From the NCBI GenBank assembly GCA_947494705.1, contig CANLVN010000002.1:248001-312000 (forward strand): a DNA stretch of 64,000 nucleotides, written 5' to 3'. Source of the stretch: an uncultured Erythrobacter sp. Lineage in GTDB: Bacteria; Pseudomonadota; Alphaproteobacteria; Sphingomonadales; Sphingomonadaceae. This document shows positions 29,706 to 38,799 of the stretch, in pieces. The translations under genes and the position numbers were made by a program. Under the pieces are notes generated by a model. It was not told the DNA's origin. It was given only the letters and a program-made list of their open reading frames with translations, and made no database searches. Positions within the stretch are counted from its first letter, which is position 1. Each line of letters begins with the position of its first letter.

Positions 29706-31142
29706 ATGGGCAAGGACACAGGATTTCTTGAACTGGATCGGCGCGAACGCGACTATCTCGATCCCAAGGAACGGTTGAACAATTACCGCGAATTCGTGGT
29801 CCAGCCGGACGACGACACGCTCGCCGCGCAGGCGTCGCGCTGCATGGATTGCGGCATTCCCTATTGTCACAACGGCTGTCCGGTGAACAACCTGATCCCG
29901 GACTGGAACCACCTGATCTACGAACAGGACTGGAAGAACGCGCTCGACCTGCTGCACAGCACGAACAACTTCCCCGAGTTCACCGGCCGCATCTGCCCCG
30001 CTCCCTGCGAGGCATCGTGCACGCTCAACATCGTCGACCAGCCCGTGACTATCAAATCGATCGAATGCGCAATCATCGATCGGGGGTGGGAAGAAGGCTG
30101 GGTCACGCCGCAAGTGCCCGAGAAAAAGACCGGCAAGTCGGTCGCCGTCATCGGCTCCGGCCCCGCCGGCATGGCTTGCGCGCAACAGCTCGCCCGCGCC
30201 GGGCACAGCGTCACCCTGTTCGAAAAGTCGGACCGCGTGGGCGGTTTGCTGCGTTACGGCATCCCCGACTTCAAGATGGAAAAACACCTCATCAATCGCC
30301 GCTGCGTGCAGATGGAAGCGGAAGGTGTGACCTTCAAAACCAACAAGGAAGTCGGCGTCGACATCTCCTTCGCGACGCTGAAGGAAAATTACGACGCGGT
30401 CGTGCTGGCCGGTGGATCAGAGGATGCGCGCGCGCTTACTATTCCCGGTGCCGAAATGCCCGGCGTTCGGCTCGCGATGGAATTCCTGACCCAGCAGAAC
30501 AAGCGCAATGCAGGCGACGACGAAGTGCGCGCGGCCCCGCGCGGTTCCTTGCTGGCGACCGGCAAGCATGTGGTCGTAATCGGCGGCGGTGATACCGGCT
30601 CGGATTGTGTCGGCACCTCAAACCGGCAGGGCGCAGCCTCGGTCACCCAGCTTGAGATCATGCCCAAGCCGCCCGAGAAAGAGGACAAGGCGCTGACCTG
30701 GCCCGACTGGCCGATGAAGCTGCGCACCTCCTCCAGCCACGAGGAAGGCGTCGAGCGCGACTGGGCTGTCCTGACCAAGCGGGTCGTGGGCGATGGCGAG
30801 AAAATCACCGGCCTCGAATGCGCTCGAGTCGAATGGAAGGACGGCGAGATGCGCGAGGTCGTGGGCAGCGAATTCACGCTCAAGGCCGATCTCATCCTGC
30901 TTGCCATGGGCTTTGTCGGCCCGAAAAAGGCCGGCCTGCTCGAACAGGCTGGCGTCGCACTGACGGATCGCGGCAATGTCGACGCGGATACGAACAGCTA
31001 TCGCACAAATGTCGAGAACGTGTTTGCCTGCGGCGACATGCGGCGCGGACAGAGCCTTGTGGTCTGGGCGATCCGCGAAGGCCGACAGACCGCGCGCGCA
31101 GTGGACGAAGCGTTGATGGGCGTATCCGAGCTGCCGCGCTGA
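29706..31142 (+). CDS. gltD: glutamate synthase (NADPH) small subunit
   Basis: 478-aa GOGAT beta subunit, which takes electrons from NADPH and passes them through FAD and 4Fe-4S clusters to GltB. The N-terminal cluster cysteines are Cys46, 49, 54 and 58 ([13 protein letters not shown]), with a second set in [11 protein letters not shown]. The FAD site is [19 protein letters not shown] and the NADPH site [16 protein letters not shown]; the C-terminal [19 protein letters not shown] closes the FAD fold. Start 29706 gives the family's [15 protein letters not shown]; the frame is open to 29526 inside gltB. Operon with gltB. Confidence 0.96.
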   Translation: MGKDTGFLELDRRERDYLDPKERLNNYREFVVQPDDDTLAAQASRCMDCGIPYCHNGCPVNNLIPDWNHLIYEQDWKNALDLLHSTNNFPEFTGRICPAPCEASCTLNIVDQPVTIKSIECAIIDRGWEEGWVTPQVPEKKTGKSVAVIGSGPAGMACAQQLARAGHSVTLFEKSDRVGGLLRYGIPDFKMEKHLINRRCVQMEAEGVTFKTNKEVGVDISFATLKENYDAVVLAGGSEDARALTIPGAEMPGVRLAMEFLTQQNKRNAGDDEVRAAPRGSLLATGKHVVVIGGGDTGSDCVGTSNRQGAASVTQLEIMPKPPEKEDKALTWPDWPMKLRTSSSHEEGVERDWAVLTKRVVGDGEKITGLECARVEWKDGEMREVVGSEFTLKADLILLAMGFVGPKKAGLLEQAGVALTDRGNVDADTNSYRTNVENVFACGDMRRGQSLVVWAIREGRQTARAVDEALMGVSELPR

Positions 31143-31163
31143 GGGCACACTCGCCAGCAAAGC

Positions 31164-31184
31164 GGACAGCTGTCCCCCTATAAT
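31164..31184 (+). promoter_or_regulatory. palindrome next to a TATAAT box upstream of the OprB porin
   Basis: GGACAGCTGTCC (31164-31175) is a perfect 12-bp palindrome; TATAAT follows at 31179-31184, about 90 bp before the porin ATG. A repressor bound here would sit in the -35/-10 spacer. No convincing -35 box is present, so this is tentative. Confidence 0.35.
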
Positions 31185-31273
31185 TGCTTGACCCGGAATC
31201 GCGCGAGTGGTTCACGTTAAGCAAGGGAGCGCGCATCGGATCGTAAGCGCGCCAGGGGAGATAGGGGGTCGCC

Positions 31274-32602
31274 ATGTCCACAAACAGCCGCCGCGCTGGC
31301 GCGCCGAGATTCGCCGGGAAAGTTGTCCAGCTTCTGGCTGCGAGCGCAATCGCACTCGCCGCTTCACCCGCTTTGGCCGATACGAACGGGATCAGCCTCG
31401 ACGCGGTTTCGTCGGAGACTTTCGAACTGGCAGCAAGCGGCGAGGCCTCGTCCGCACAAGCCAGCCCCGCTCCGGCTCCCGCCGCACCTCCCGCCCAGCG
31501 ACCGGCTCCGCCGCAGCCCAAGACCTTCGAGACGAAGATCGTCGCCTCGCAATTCGTGGACGCACCCGTTGGCGGCGATGCACGCAGCTTTGCTCGCTAT
31601 GGCGGACGCGTCGATGGCTATTTCACTTTCAACGCTTCGCCCAAATTCGCGATCAAGCTGCGGCCTGAATTCACCTGGGGCGAGACATCCAATGGCGAAA
31701 TCGGGTTGATTCCGGCCAACACTGCGCTGTTTCGGCCCGAAGGCGCAGGCGATTTCGACCTTTCGGCCAGCGCGCTTTTCAAGTTCGGCAAAGGCGCGAC
31801 GCTCGAAGTCGGGAAGATGAACCTTCTCGACACGTCCGGCGAGCTGCCTATCGTAGCTAGCAACGGTCATTACGGCTTCCAGAATCTCGGCATCGCCCTG
31901 CCGCCGACTGCCGTGGTGCCCAACACACTGACCGGTGCGATGCTGACCGTGCCGAGCGGCAAGATGATCTACCGCGCCTGGGTCTTCGACCCGGACAGCC
32001 AGTATGAGCGCACCGGCTTCGAAACAGCCTTCGAAAGCGGCGTGGGCTTCCTTGCAGCCGCCGCGCGGCGCACCAGCATCGGTGGCAAGCCCGGCGTCGT
32101 CAATCTCGCCGTCGTCGGATCGACGCGCGACAGCTACGCGGTCGACATCCTGCCGCGCGCACTTACCCCGCCGCCGCAACCGATCGGCAATTTCGGGAAC
32201 GAGAGCGGCGAACTCGCCATGCAGCTTTCGTTCTACCAGTATCTCAACCTCTTTCCCGAAGCGCCGGGCAAGGGATGGGGCATCCTCGCACGCTTCCAGG
32301 CGTCGAGCGGCGATCCGACCTTTCTCGACTATTCGGGTTATTTCGGCTTTTCCGGCAACCCGCGCTGGCGGCCCCAGGATCGCTTTGGCGTCGCCTATTT
32401 CCACTATTCGCTGACCGACGAGCTGGTCGAGGATATCGCCTTTCGCCTGCCGCTGGAGGACGAGGACGGGGTCGAGCTGTTCTACACCTACCAGTTCGCC
32501 AAGGGCCTTGGACTGACCGGCAGCATGCAGGTGGTCGACAGCGCCGTGGCGTTTCGCGATGTCGGCGTGACGCTCGGTGCGCGGCTGACAGCAGGGTTCT
32601 AG
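31274..32602 (+). CDS. OprB-family carbohydrate porin
   Basis: 442-aa outer-membrane beta-barrel. The signal peptide (about residues 1-36, ASPALADT) is followed by an Ala/Pro-rich linker (about 50-85), then the barrel. The C-terminal third has recognisable OprB features: a GYFGFSGNPRWRPQDRFGVAYFHYSL stretch (about 355-380), EDGVELFYTYQFAKG, and a final strand ending in Phe. OprB porins let sugars diffuse across the outer membrane. No transporter or sugar gene is next to it. SD-like AGGGGG precedes the ATG. A palindrome close to a -10-like box lies upstream. Confidence 0.82.
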   Translation: MSTNSRRAGAPRFAGKVVQLLAASAIALAASPALADTNGISLDAVSSETFELAASGEASSAQASPAPAPAAPPAQRPAPPQPKTFETKIVASQFVDAPVGGDARSFARYGGRVDGYFTFNASPKFAIKLRPEFTWGETSNGEIGLIPANTALFRPEGAGDFDLSASALFKFGKGATLEVGKMNLLDTSGELPIVASNGHYGFQNLGIALPPTAVVPNTLTGAMLTVPSGKMIYRAWVFDPDSQYERTGFETAFESGVGFLAAAARRTSIGGKPGVVNLAVVGSTRDSYAVDILPRALTPPPQPIGNFGNESGELAMQLSFYQYLNLFPEAPGKGWGILARFQASSGDPTFLDYSGYFGFSGNPRWRPQDRFGVAYFHYSLTDELVEDIAFRLPLEDEDGVELFYTYQFAKGLGLTGSMQVVDSAVAFRDVGVTLGARLTAGF

Positions 32603-32605
32603 CGC

Positions 32606-33616
32606 CTAGCCGCGCACTTCTTCCAGAGCCTCGACCAGTTCAGGCACTTCGGCAACGGGCGTCTGCCAAAGCTGGTAAAGCCCGGCATCGCGCCCACGCA
32701 CCGGACGGTCGGAGGTAAAGACGAGGGTCTTTCCATCGGGCGTGATGCGGCCTGCGAACGCGGCAAAATCGGAATCGAGGCTGCCTGTTAGCTCACGAGG
32801 CTCGCTCCAGCTTCCCTCGCGCATGACGGAAACGTGCAGCCTCGCTGGTGCAGTGCTGCCGCGCGCGGAGGTGGTGAACAGCATCAGAAGACCATCGGGC
32901 GAAACCCACGATCCGTCATTTTCGCCCGCATCGTTGATCGGAGCGGGCAGCAGTTCGGGTCGCTCGAACCCACCGGCGCCATCGGAGCGCGCGCGATAGA
33001 TGTCGCGCAGGCCCGCACCATCCAGACGCTCGCTCCAGAAATAGAGGTCGCCCGATTGGGTTACGACCGGCGCTGTCTCGTTGTTGACGAAACGGGTCTT
33101 TCGGATCGCGCCGCCGCGAATGCGGTTGATGTCGGGATCGTCGACCGGCTGCGGCACGGCCCCCGGTATGGTGAGGTCGAGCCGGAACAGGTCGAAATCC
33201 TCGTTGACGTTCCGGCCCTCATGCCGGGCGCGGTCGGGTGCCCAAGAGAACCATAGCGTCCTCCCATCGGGCGATACGCTGGGCCAGTCGGCGCGCGCGA
33301 CCTGCGGCAAGTCGACGCGAACCGGCTTCGACCACCCATCGCGCGTCCGGTCCGAGCGCATCAGCAATTGCGGACACTGCCAGATCTTTTCGCAATCAGC
33401 CTGCGTGAAATAGATCGTGTTGCCGTCGGGGGTGAAAGCGGGGCTCAGCGTCACCCGGCCCGCCTGTTCGAGATCTTCCGGGGCAAACGGGATCACGCCC
33501 TGCGGTGCCATGGCTTCAGCGGATGCTGGCGCAGCTCCGGACTCGCTCGTCGCAAGCGACGCACAGGGGCCGAGCGACAGCATCAGCACGGGGAGCGGGG
33601 TAAGCAGGCAATGCAT
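32606..33616 (-). CDS. exported TolB-like (PD40) beta-propeller protein
   Basis: 336 aa. A hydrophobic N-terminus (MHCLLTPLPVLMLSLGPCAS) serves as signal peptide; Cys18 follows Gly-Pro, so lipidation is uncertain. The body holds repeated blades of the WD40-like PD40 type: LSPAFTPDGNTIYFTQ, PSVSPDGRTLWFSWAP, GSWVSPDGLLMLFT and RITPDGKTLVFTSD. No catalytic domain is seen, so it is probably a binding propeller. ATG 33616 is preceded by AAGGAAG; the frame is open to 33724 without an SD. Convergent with the porin gene, divergent from the Lrp gene. Confidence 0.78.
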   Translation of the reverse strand: MHCLLTPLPVLMLSLGPCASLATSESGAAPASAEAMAPQGVIPFAPEDLEQAGRVTLSPAFTPDGNTIYFTQADCEKIWQCPQLLMRSDRTRDGWSKPVRVDLPQVARADWPSVSPDGRTLWFSWAPDRARHEGRNVNEDFDLFRLDLTIPGAVPQPVDDPDINRIRGGAIRKTRFVNNETAPVVTQSGDLYFWSERLDGAGLRDIYRARSDGAGGFERPELLPAPINDAGENDGSWVSPDGLLMLFTTSARGSTAPARLHVSVMREGSWSEPRELTGSLDSDFAAFAGRITPDGKTLVFTSDRPVRGRDAGLYQLWQTPVAEVPELVEALEEVRG

Positions 33617-33737
33617 GAGTCTATCTTCCTTGGTGGGTGAGTTTCCGATCTCCATCAGGATGTTAGCCTCGAACTTCGACACATCGCGCGCGAATTGCGT
33701 CATTGCATGATTGGTTTCACGCAACTATCCGCTGTAT

Positions 33738-34208
33738 ATGAGCGCAATCGATCAACCGATGCTCGACGCAGCCGATCGCCGCATCCTCGCCGAGGTTCAG
33801 CGCGACTTCGGACGCTCGCCCGATGCGATTGCCGAAGCGGCGGGTCTTTCGGTTTCCAGCTACCGCCGCCGCCTCAAGCGTCTTCGGCAAAGCGGCGTGA
33901 TCGCGCGCGAAGTGGCGCTTGTCGAAGCCGGGCGGCTCGGGATCGAGGTGATCGTGATGGTCAGTCTCGTCGACGAACGCGGGCCTGAATATGACCGACT
34001 CAAGCGCCGCTGGCGCGCCTCGCCCGCCGTGACCCAATGCTACTCTGTCACCGGCGAGGCCGACCTCGTCCTGCACGTCCACATGCCCGACATGGCGAGT
34101 TTCGAGGCATGGATCGAGGAAAGCATCATCCAGGACGAGGCAGTCAAACGCTGCACCAGCCACGTGGTCTATTCACGTGTGAAGTTCGAGACGGCGGTCC
34201 CGGTCTAG
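33738..34208 (+). CDS. Lrp/AsnC family transcriptional regulator
   Basis: 156 aa. N-terminal winged helix (LDAADRRILAEVQRDFGRSP, then IAEAAGLSVSSYRRRLKRL as recognition helix) and C-terminal RAM domain (EVIVMVSLVDE to HVVYSRVKFET) with the effector-binding beta-alpha fold. Target genes are unknown; the divergent beta-propeller gene, with a 121-bp shared region, is a candidate, and such regulators commonly autoregulate. The inverted repeat TTGCGT/ACGCAA (33695-33700 and 33719-33724) in that region could be its site. Start uncertain: ATG 33738 fits the family length, but the frame is open to 33711. Confidence 0.9.
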   Translation: MSAIDQPMLDAADRRILAEVQRDFGRSPDAIAEAAGLSVSSYRRRLKRLRQSGVIAREVALVEAGRLGIEVIVMVSLVDERGPEYDRLKRRWRASPAVTQCYSVTGEADLVLHVHMPDMASFEAWIEESIIQDEAVKRCTSHVVYSRVKFETAVPV

Positions 34209-34216
34209 ATGCCGGT

Positions 34217-34543
34217 CTAGCCCGCACACCCCACGCAGCGCGCGACGCTGGGATCGTGGCTCAGGCGTGCTTGCGCGATCTCCTCGCCGCACTGCATACA
34301 ATAGCCCCATTCGCCTTGATCCAGCCGTTCTAGCGCAGCCTTGATCCGCGCTCGTTCGGCCTTGCGCCTGCGTTCCTGAGCCTGGGCCATCGCCTGCTGT
34401 TGCATCGCATCCATGCGAGACAGCCGGCCGACGCTGTCCTGTTGCAGGGTGACCGGCGCGCGCGATTCGCCGGAGATTCGATCTTCCTCTGCCAGTTCAG
34501 CTTCGCGGGCGAGCAGCGCTTTGCGGGCCTCATCTTCCGTCAT
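34217..34543 (-). CDS. DksA/TraR-type zinc-finger protein
   Basis: 108 aa. A long charged helical region (coiled-coil-like, about 1-75) leads to the C4 zinc finger YCMQCGEEI with ARCVGC, the signature of DksA/TraR proteins, which bind RNA polymerase's secondary channel. It is shorter than DksA (about 150 aa) and the acidic tip is unclear, so it may be a DksA-like accessory regulator. The start ATG overlaps the ung stop codon by 4 bp. Confidence 0.88.
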   Translation of the reverse strand: MTEDEARKALLAREAELAEEDRISGESRAPVTLQQDSVGRLSRMDAMQQQAMAQAQERRRKAERARIKAALERLDQGEWGYCMQCGEEIAQARLSHDPSVARCVGCAG

Positions 34544-35226
34544 AACGACCAGTCCACCACTCCCCGCCCCTGCCGCTCCAGAAACGCGTTTGCCTGGCTG
34601 AAGGGGCGAGAGCCGAAGAAGCCTCGGTGGGCGGAGAGGGGCGAAGGGTGCGGCGATTTCAGGATGAGGTGGTGATCGGCCGCCCCGAGGCCGCGCACGC
34701 GCCCTGCCTTTTTCTGCGCATGGCTGCCCCACAGGATGAAGACGCATGGCTTCCCCTGTTCGACCACCGCCGCGACGCACGCATCGGTAATCATGTCCCA
34801 GCCGCGTCCTGCATGGCTACCCGCCTGTCCGGCCTCAACCGTCAGCGTGTTGTTGAGCAGCAGCACGCCCTGCTTTGCCCAGGGCGTCAGGTTGCCGGTC
34901 TGCGGGCGCGGGATGCCGCAATCGCTCTCGAGCTCCTTGAAAATATTGACCAGCGAAGGCGGCGGGGCGACCCCATCCTGCACTGAAAAGGCAAGGCCAT
35001 GCGCCTGACCCGGCCCGTGATAGGGGTCCTGCCCGAGGATCACGACGCGCACTTCTTCGAGCGGGGTCGCCTGCAGCGCGTTGAGCCTTTGTCCGCGTAG
35101 CGGATAGATCGCCTTGCCCGCTTTTTCCTCTGCCTGCAGCCAGCCGCCCAGCTTGCGCGCTTCGGGAGTTGCCAGCACCGGTTCGAGCGCCGCGCGCCAG
35201 CTTTGGGGGATCTCGTCGCCTGCCAT
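34540..35226 (-). CDS. ung: uracil-DNA glycosylase (family 1)
   Basis: 228-aa DNA repair enzyme removing uracil from DNA. The water-activating motif GQDPYHGPGQAHG has catalytic Asp67, and HPSPLSAHRGFFG is the minor-groove/His motif; LLLNNTLTVEAGQAGSH is also typical. Length matches the family. I use ATG 35226 (MAGDEIPQSW); the frame is open to 35289. It is coupled to the DksA-type gene by a 4-bp overlap and diverges from the RNase D-like gene, with 83 bp between them. Confidence 0.96.
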   Translation of the reverse strand: MAGDEIPQSWRAALEPVLATPEARKLGGWLQAEEKAGKAIYPLRGQRLNALQATPLEEVRVVILGQDPYHGPGQAHGLAFSVQDGVAPPPSLVNIFKELESDCGIPRPQTGNLTPWAKQGVLLLNNTLTVEAGQAGSHAGRGWDMITDACVAAVVEQGKPCVFILWGSHAQKKAGRVRGLGAADHHLILKSPHPSPLSAHRGFFGSRPFSQANAFLERQGRGVVDWSL

Positions 35227-35309
35227 CTTCGCGGATGTTACACGCCCTTTCAGGGCAAGCGCGAGACAGGCCTTCCCCTCTATCCCCAATCGGCGTATTG
35301 CGCGCGGGC

Positions 35310-35945
35310 ATGACAGTTCATTTCCACGAAGAAGACCTCCCCGACGGCGTCCTTGAAGGGACGAGCGACCTTGCGGTCGATACCGAGACCATGGGGCTAA
35401 TCACTCACCGCGACCGGCTCTGCGTCGTACAGATCAGCGACGGGAGCGGCGACGAGCACCTTGTGCGCTTCAACCCGGGCAGCACCTACGAGGCGCCCAA
35501 CCTGACTGCGATCCTCGCGGATCAGAACCGCACCAAACTGTATCATTTCGGCCGTTTCGACCTCGCCGCGATCCAGTATTATCTCGGCGTTACCGCCGGC
35601 CCGGTCTTCTGCACCAAGATCGCCAGCAAGCTGGTGCGCACCTATACCGATCGTCACGGGCTCAAGAACCTGACCGAAGAACTGCTCGGAGAGAGCATCT
35701 CGAAACAACAGCAGTTGAGCGACTGGGGCGGTCCGGAACTGAGCGACGCGCAGCGCGAATATGCCGCGAGCGACGTGCGCTTCCTGCACCGGCTGCGCGA
35801 CGAACTGATCGTGCGGCTGGAACGCGAAGGTCGCATGGAGATCGCGCAGGCTTGCTTCGACTTCCTGCCGACCCGCGCCGCGCTGGATATCGCTGGCTGG
35901 GACGGGCGAGACATATTCAGCCACAATGAAGGTTTCACTTCCTAG
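35310..35945 (+). CDS. RNase D-like 3'-5' exonuclease
   Basis: 211-aa DEDDy-type exonuclease domain alone: ExoI motif VDTETMGL (Asp24, Glu26), ExoII in LYHFGRFDLAAI, ExoIII with YAASDVRFL. It lacks the HRDC domains of full RNase D. It probably trims RNA 3' ends. In sphingomonads a gene of this type often precedes lptC; here lptC begins 9 bp after its stop. Start 35310 gives MTVHFHEEDLPDG; the frame is open to 35169, overlapping ung on the other strand. Confidence 0.92.
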   Translation: MTVHFHEEDLPDGVLEGTSDLAVDTETMGLITHRDRLCVVQISDGSGDEHLVRFNPGSTYEAPNLTAILADQNRTKLYHFGRFDLAAIQYYLGVTAGPVFCTKIASKLVRTYTDRHGLKNLTEELLGESISKQQQLSDWGGPELSDAQREYAASDVRFLHRLRDELIVRLEREGRMEIAQACFDFLPTRAALDIAGWDGRDIFSHNEGFTS

Positions 35946-35954
35946 GCCAAATGC

Positions 35955-36623
35955 ATGGTCATTAAACGCCGCATCGAAACCAGCGAAGCCAAGGCGCTGC
36001 GCAACAAGCGGCAGCATTTCGCGACGCCCGGCGGGAGCCATGACAAGCTCGTCGCATTCCTCGCGCGTGCCCTGCCCATGGGCGTCGGGGTCGTAGCCGC
36101 GCTGATGGTCATAACGCCGCTTTCCCCGCGCGGCGAAGTCAGCTTCCTGCTCGACCGCAATTCTGTCGCCGTCATCAACGAACGGCTGAGTGTCGATAAC
36201 GCCATGTATCGCGGACGCGACAATATGGGCCGGCCCTTTTCCATCGAAGCGGGCGAGGCAGTCCAGCGATCGAGCGCTGAGGGGCTTGTGCGGATGAGGG
36301 ACCTGATGGCGCAATTGCTGCTCGAAGACGGCCCCGCGCGGCTCTCCGCGCCCGGCGGCGTCTACGATATCGACGCCGAGGTGGTTTCGGTAGACGGCAC
36401 CATCCAGGTACGCACTGCAGACGGCTATTCGATGACCGCGAGCGGTGTGTCTTTCGATCTCGACGAACGCACCATGTCGGGCGATGGCGGGGTCGAAGGA
36501 GCGGTGCCGGCGGGGACTTTTTCGGGCAACTCGATGCGCGCCGATCTCGACACCCGCATAATCAGGCTGCAAGGGAATGCGAAGATGCGAATGGTCCCCG
36601 GTGAATTGAGGTTGCCGCAATGA
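35955..36623 (+). CDS. lptC: LPS export periplasmic protein LptC
   Basis: 222 aa. A single N-terminal membrane anchor (about residues 37-55, LPMGVGVVAALMVITPL) is followed by a periplasmic beta-jellyroll (GGVYDIDAEVVSVDG, GYSMTASGVSFDLDERTMSGDGGV). LptC takes LPS from LptB2FG and passes it to LptA. It is longer at the N-terminus than the E. coli protein, as is usual for alphaproteobacteria. Its stop overlaps the lptA start by 4 bp. Confidence 0.9.
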   Translation: MVIKRRIETSEAKALRNKRQHFATPGGSHDKLVAFLARALPMGVGVVAALMVITPLSPRGEVSFLLDRNSVAVINERLSVDNAMYRGRDNMGRPFSIEAGEAVQRSSAEGLVRMRDLMAQLLLEDGPARLSAPGGVYDIDAEVVSVDGTIQVRTADGYSMTASGVSFDLDERTMSGDGGVEGAVPAGTFSGNSMRADLDTRIIRLQGNAKMRMVPGELRLPQ

Positions 36624-37180
36624 AGGCAGTGAACGGATCGAAACTCGGCACGATAGCGCTCGGTTGGGCGCTGGGCGGCGTGGCACTGGGCGCGGTGATG
36701 GCGGGCGGGATGACCCTGCGCGCGCAGGCGCTCGCCTCGCACAACACGAATGCACCGATCGCCTTCGATGCCGGCTCGATCGAACTCGACGACCGCGCGA
36801 ACCAGGTGGTGCTGTCGGGCGGTGTAGTCGTCAATCAGGCCGGGCTGACCGTCCGCTCCAACCGGATGCTGGCGACCTATAGCGACGATGGATCGCTCGA
36901 TGTCGACCGCATCACAGCCAATGGCAACGTAGTCGTGACACGCGGCAATGAACGCGCGAGCGGCGATGTGGCGGTCTACGATTTCGGTCGGCGGGTCATT
37001 ACCATGGCGGGGAACGTCTCGCTGCGCCGCGCCAACGACACGCTGAGCGGCGGACGGCTGGTGATCGACCTCGACCGCGGCGTTTCCAGCGTCGACGGCC
37101 GCTCCGGCGGCAGCGCGGCTCCCGGCTCCACCGGATCGGATGGGCGCGTGAGAGGTGTGCTCAATCCCTCCGAGAATTGA
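36620..37180 (+). CDS. lptA: LPS export bridge protein LptA (OstA domain)
   Basis: 186 aa with an N-terminal hydrophobic signal segment (about 10-32) and an OstA/LptA beta-jellyroll: IAFDAGSIELDDRANQVVLSGGVVVNQ, then DGSLDVDRITANGNVVVTRG and GRRVITMAGNVSLRRANDTLSGGRL. It polymerises to span the periplasm and carry LPS to LptD. The C-terminus is Gly/Ser-rich. lptB does not follow; the next gene is convergent. Confidence 0.92.
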   Translation: MKAVNGSKLGTIALGWALGGVALGAVMAGGMTLRAQALASHNTNAPIAFDAGSIELDDRANQVVLSGGVVVNQAGLTVRSNRMLATYSDDGSLDVDRITANGNVVVTRGNERASGDVAVYDFGRRVITMAGNVSLRRANDTLSGGRLVIDLDRGVSSVDGRSGGSAAPGSTGSDGRVRGVLNPSEN

Positions 37181-37214
37181 GTTTCTATTGATTTTCGCGT
37201 TCTGAGCGTTTGCC

Positions 37215-37240
37215 TTCGCTAGCCCGGAGGGGCGAGCGAA
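37215..37240. terminator. hairpin between convergent lptA and sugar transferase genes
   Basis: TTCGCT (37215-37220) pairs with AGCGAA (37235-37240); after one A-G mismatch, GCCC (37222-37225) pairs with GGGC (37230-37233) around loop GGAG. No clear T-run on either strand, but its position 4 bp from the transferase stop suits a bidirectional terminator. Confidence 0.5.
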
Positions 37241-37243
37241 ATA

Positions 37244-38662
37244 CTAATACGCCTTGTCGTGTCGCAGCACGAAGACGGTCGCGAACACGATCTCGACATC
37301 GCGCCGCAGCGACCAGTCCGAGATATATTCGAGGTCGGAACGCAAGCGGTCTGTCAGATCCTTCTCGACCTCGGTCGCACCGCGGTGTCCGCGCACCTGC
37401 GCCAGTCCGGTCAGGCCCGGCTTCAGGCAGTGCCTGCGCCAATATTGCGCGTCGATGTCCCAGAAGAACTTGTTGTTGGCCCGACTGCCCAGCGCGTGAG
37501 GCCGCGGCCCGACGATCGACATGTCGCCGCGCAGGACGTTGATCAGTTGCGGCAGTTCGTCGATGCTGGTCCGGCGGATGAAGGCGCCGAGCTTGGTTAT
37601 CCGGTCGTCGTCGCGCCCGGTCGAGCGGTCGCCATTCGCGTCGTTCTGGTCGATCCTCATCGAGCGAAACTTGAGCATGTTGAAGAACTGGTTCCCGCGG
37701 CCCAGCCGTCGCTGGATGAAGAGAGCCGGCCCGCCATCGTCCAACCGGATGAGCAAGGCGACCAACAGCAACAGCGGCGACAGCACCACGAGCGCCGCGC
37801 CGGCGACCGCGACATCGAACAACCGCTTGGTGATCCGAGCGCGCAGCCCCAGCGGACCGGTCGAAACGACCAGCGTGGTGCGGTCCTGTTCATCGTAATG
37901 GTGCAAGCCTATCGCCCCCAGCGAGTGTGCCGGTTCGCTTACCACTTCACCGTACACCCCAGTCGACTTGAGCATGATCGCCCATTGCGAGCGTCGCTCA
38001 ATCGGGGTGCTGATGACGACCTTGTCCTGGTTCTGCAGGAGACGGCCCAGGCGGTCGAGCATGAAGGGATCGTGGCTCGACGGGTCCAGCCCGTAATCCG
38101 CCGCCGACACAGTCGCCGCATTGTCGAGTGCGAAGCTCGGCCCGCCATCGTCGATCACGAGGCGATTGTGCGTTCGCCCGTTCCAGAACTTCTCGATCAC
38201 GACAGGGACCATCTTGCGCGTCGCCACCATCACAAGCGCAGTCAGACCGAGTCCCAGCGTTACAGAAACGCGCGAAAACTCCGCATTCGACTTGGTGTAG
38301 AACGCTACGAAGTTCAAAAGCGCCGCGCTAACCAGCAGTGCGGTCAACGCCTGTCTGGTCGCGAACAGCCAGTCGACAAGCGCCCGGCCACCGTAAGAGC
38401 CGTTGTAAAGAGCGATGGTAAAGAACAGCGGCAGCAAGGTCTGCGCGGCGAGCATGTTGCGCGCGTGCCACCATTGCCCTTCGTAGATCAGCCCGGCGAA
38501 CGCGAATGACACATTGAGCACCAATGCATCGAACAGCATCATGAGTACGAAAGCGCGCAGACGGCGGCGTTCGAGCGACGGCGCGATCTCGCGCGGTTCA
38601 AGCGTCGCCTGATTGGGGTCCAGGAGTCCTGTCGAAAGCTTATTCATGCTTGTCGCGCGCAT
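37244..38662 (-). CDS. polyprenyl-phosphate sugar phosphotransferase (EPS initiating enzyme)
   Basis: 472 aa. Four or five N-terminal membrane helices (about 35-140), a Rossmann-like central region with a DRTTLVVSTGP end, a further helix (about 280-305) and the C-terminal bacterial sugar transferase domain: FQ-type LGRGNQFFNMLKFRSM, RRTSIDELPQLINVLRGDMS, VGPRPHAL and CLKPGLTGLAQVRG. It transfers a sugar-1-phosphate to undecaprenyl phosphate, starting EPS or glycan repeat-unit assembly; it may serve the exosortase-associated ligase at 20.6 kb. ATG 38647 is an alternative start. Confidence 0.92.
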   Translation of the reverse strand: MRATSMNKLSTGLLDPNQATLEPREIAPSLERRRLRAFVLMMLFDALVLNVSFAFAGLIYEGQWWHARNMLAAQTLLPLFFTIALYNGSYGGRALVDWLFATRQALTALLVSAALLNFVAFYTKSNAEFSRVSVTLGLGLTALVMVATRKMVPVVIEKFWNGRTHNRLVIDDGGPSFALDNAATVSAADYGLDPSSHDPFMLDRLGRLLQNQDKVVISTPIERRSQWAIMLKSTGVYGEVVSEPAHSLGAIGLHHYDEQDRTTLVVSTGPLGLRARITKRLFDVAVAGAALVVLSPLLLLVALLIRLDDGGPALFIQRRLGRGNQFFNMLKFRSMRIDQNDANGDRSTGRDDDRITKLGAFIRRTSIDELPQLINVLRGDMSIVGPRPHALGSRANNKFFWDIDAQYWRRHCLKPGLTGLAQVRGHRGATEVEKDLTDRLRSDLEYISDWSLRRDVEIVFATVFVLRHDKAY

Positions 38663-38799
38663 TCCCCCGAAAGCGCCCCTTTTTCAATATTACATCCTGT
38701 CGGCTACGCATTTACACATAAAAGCGAATTTATTGCGACTGCGAAATGCCTATCTGTCCGAAAACGCGACCGTTTCGTGGCAATTTATAGGAGCCAAGG

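Noticed and set aside
38663..38799. Possible small gene between the sugar transferase and holA
   Set aside because: The 65-codon frame has no RBS and the region is AT-richer, as expected for the promoter of the sugar transferase gene.
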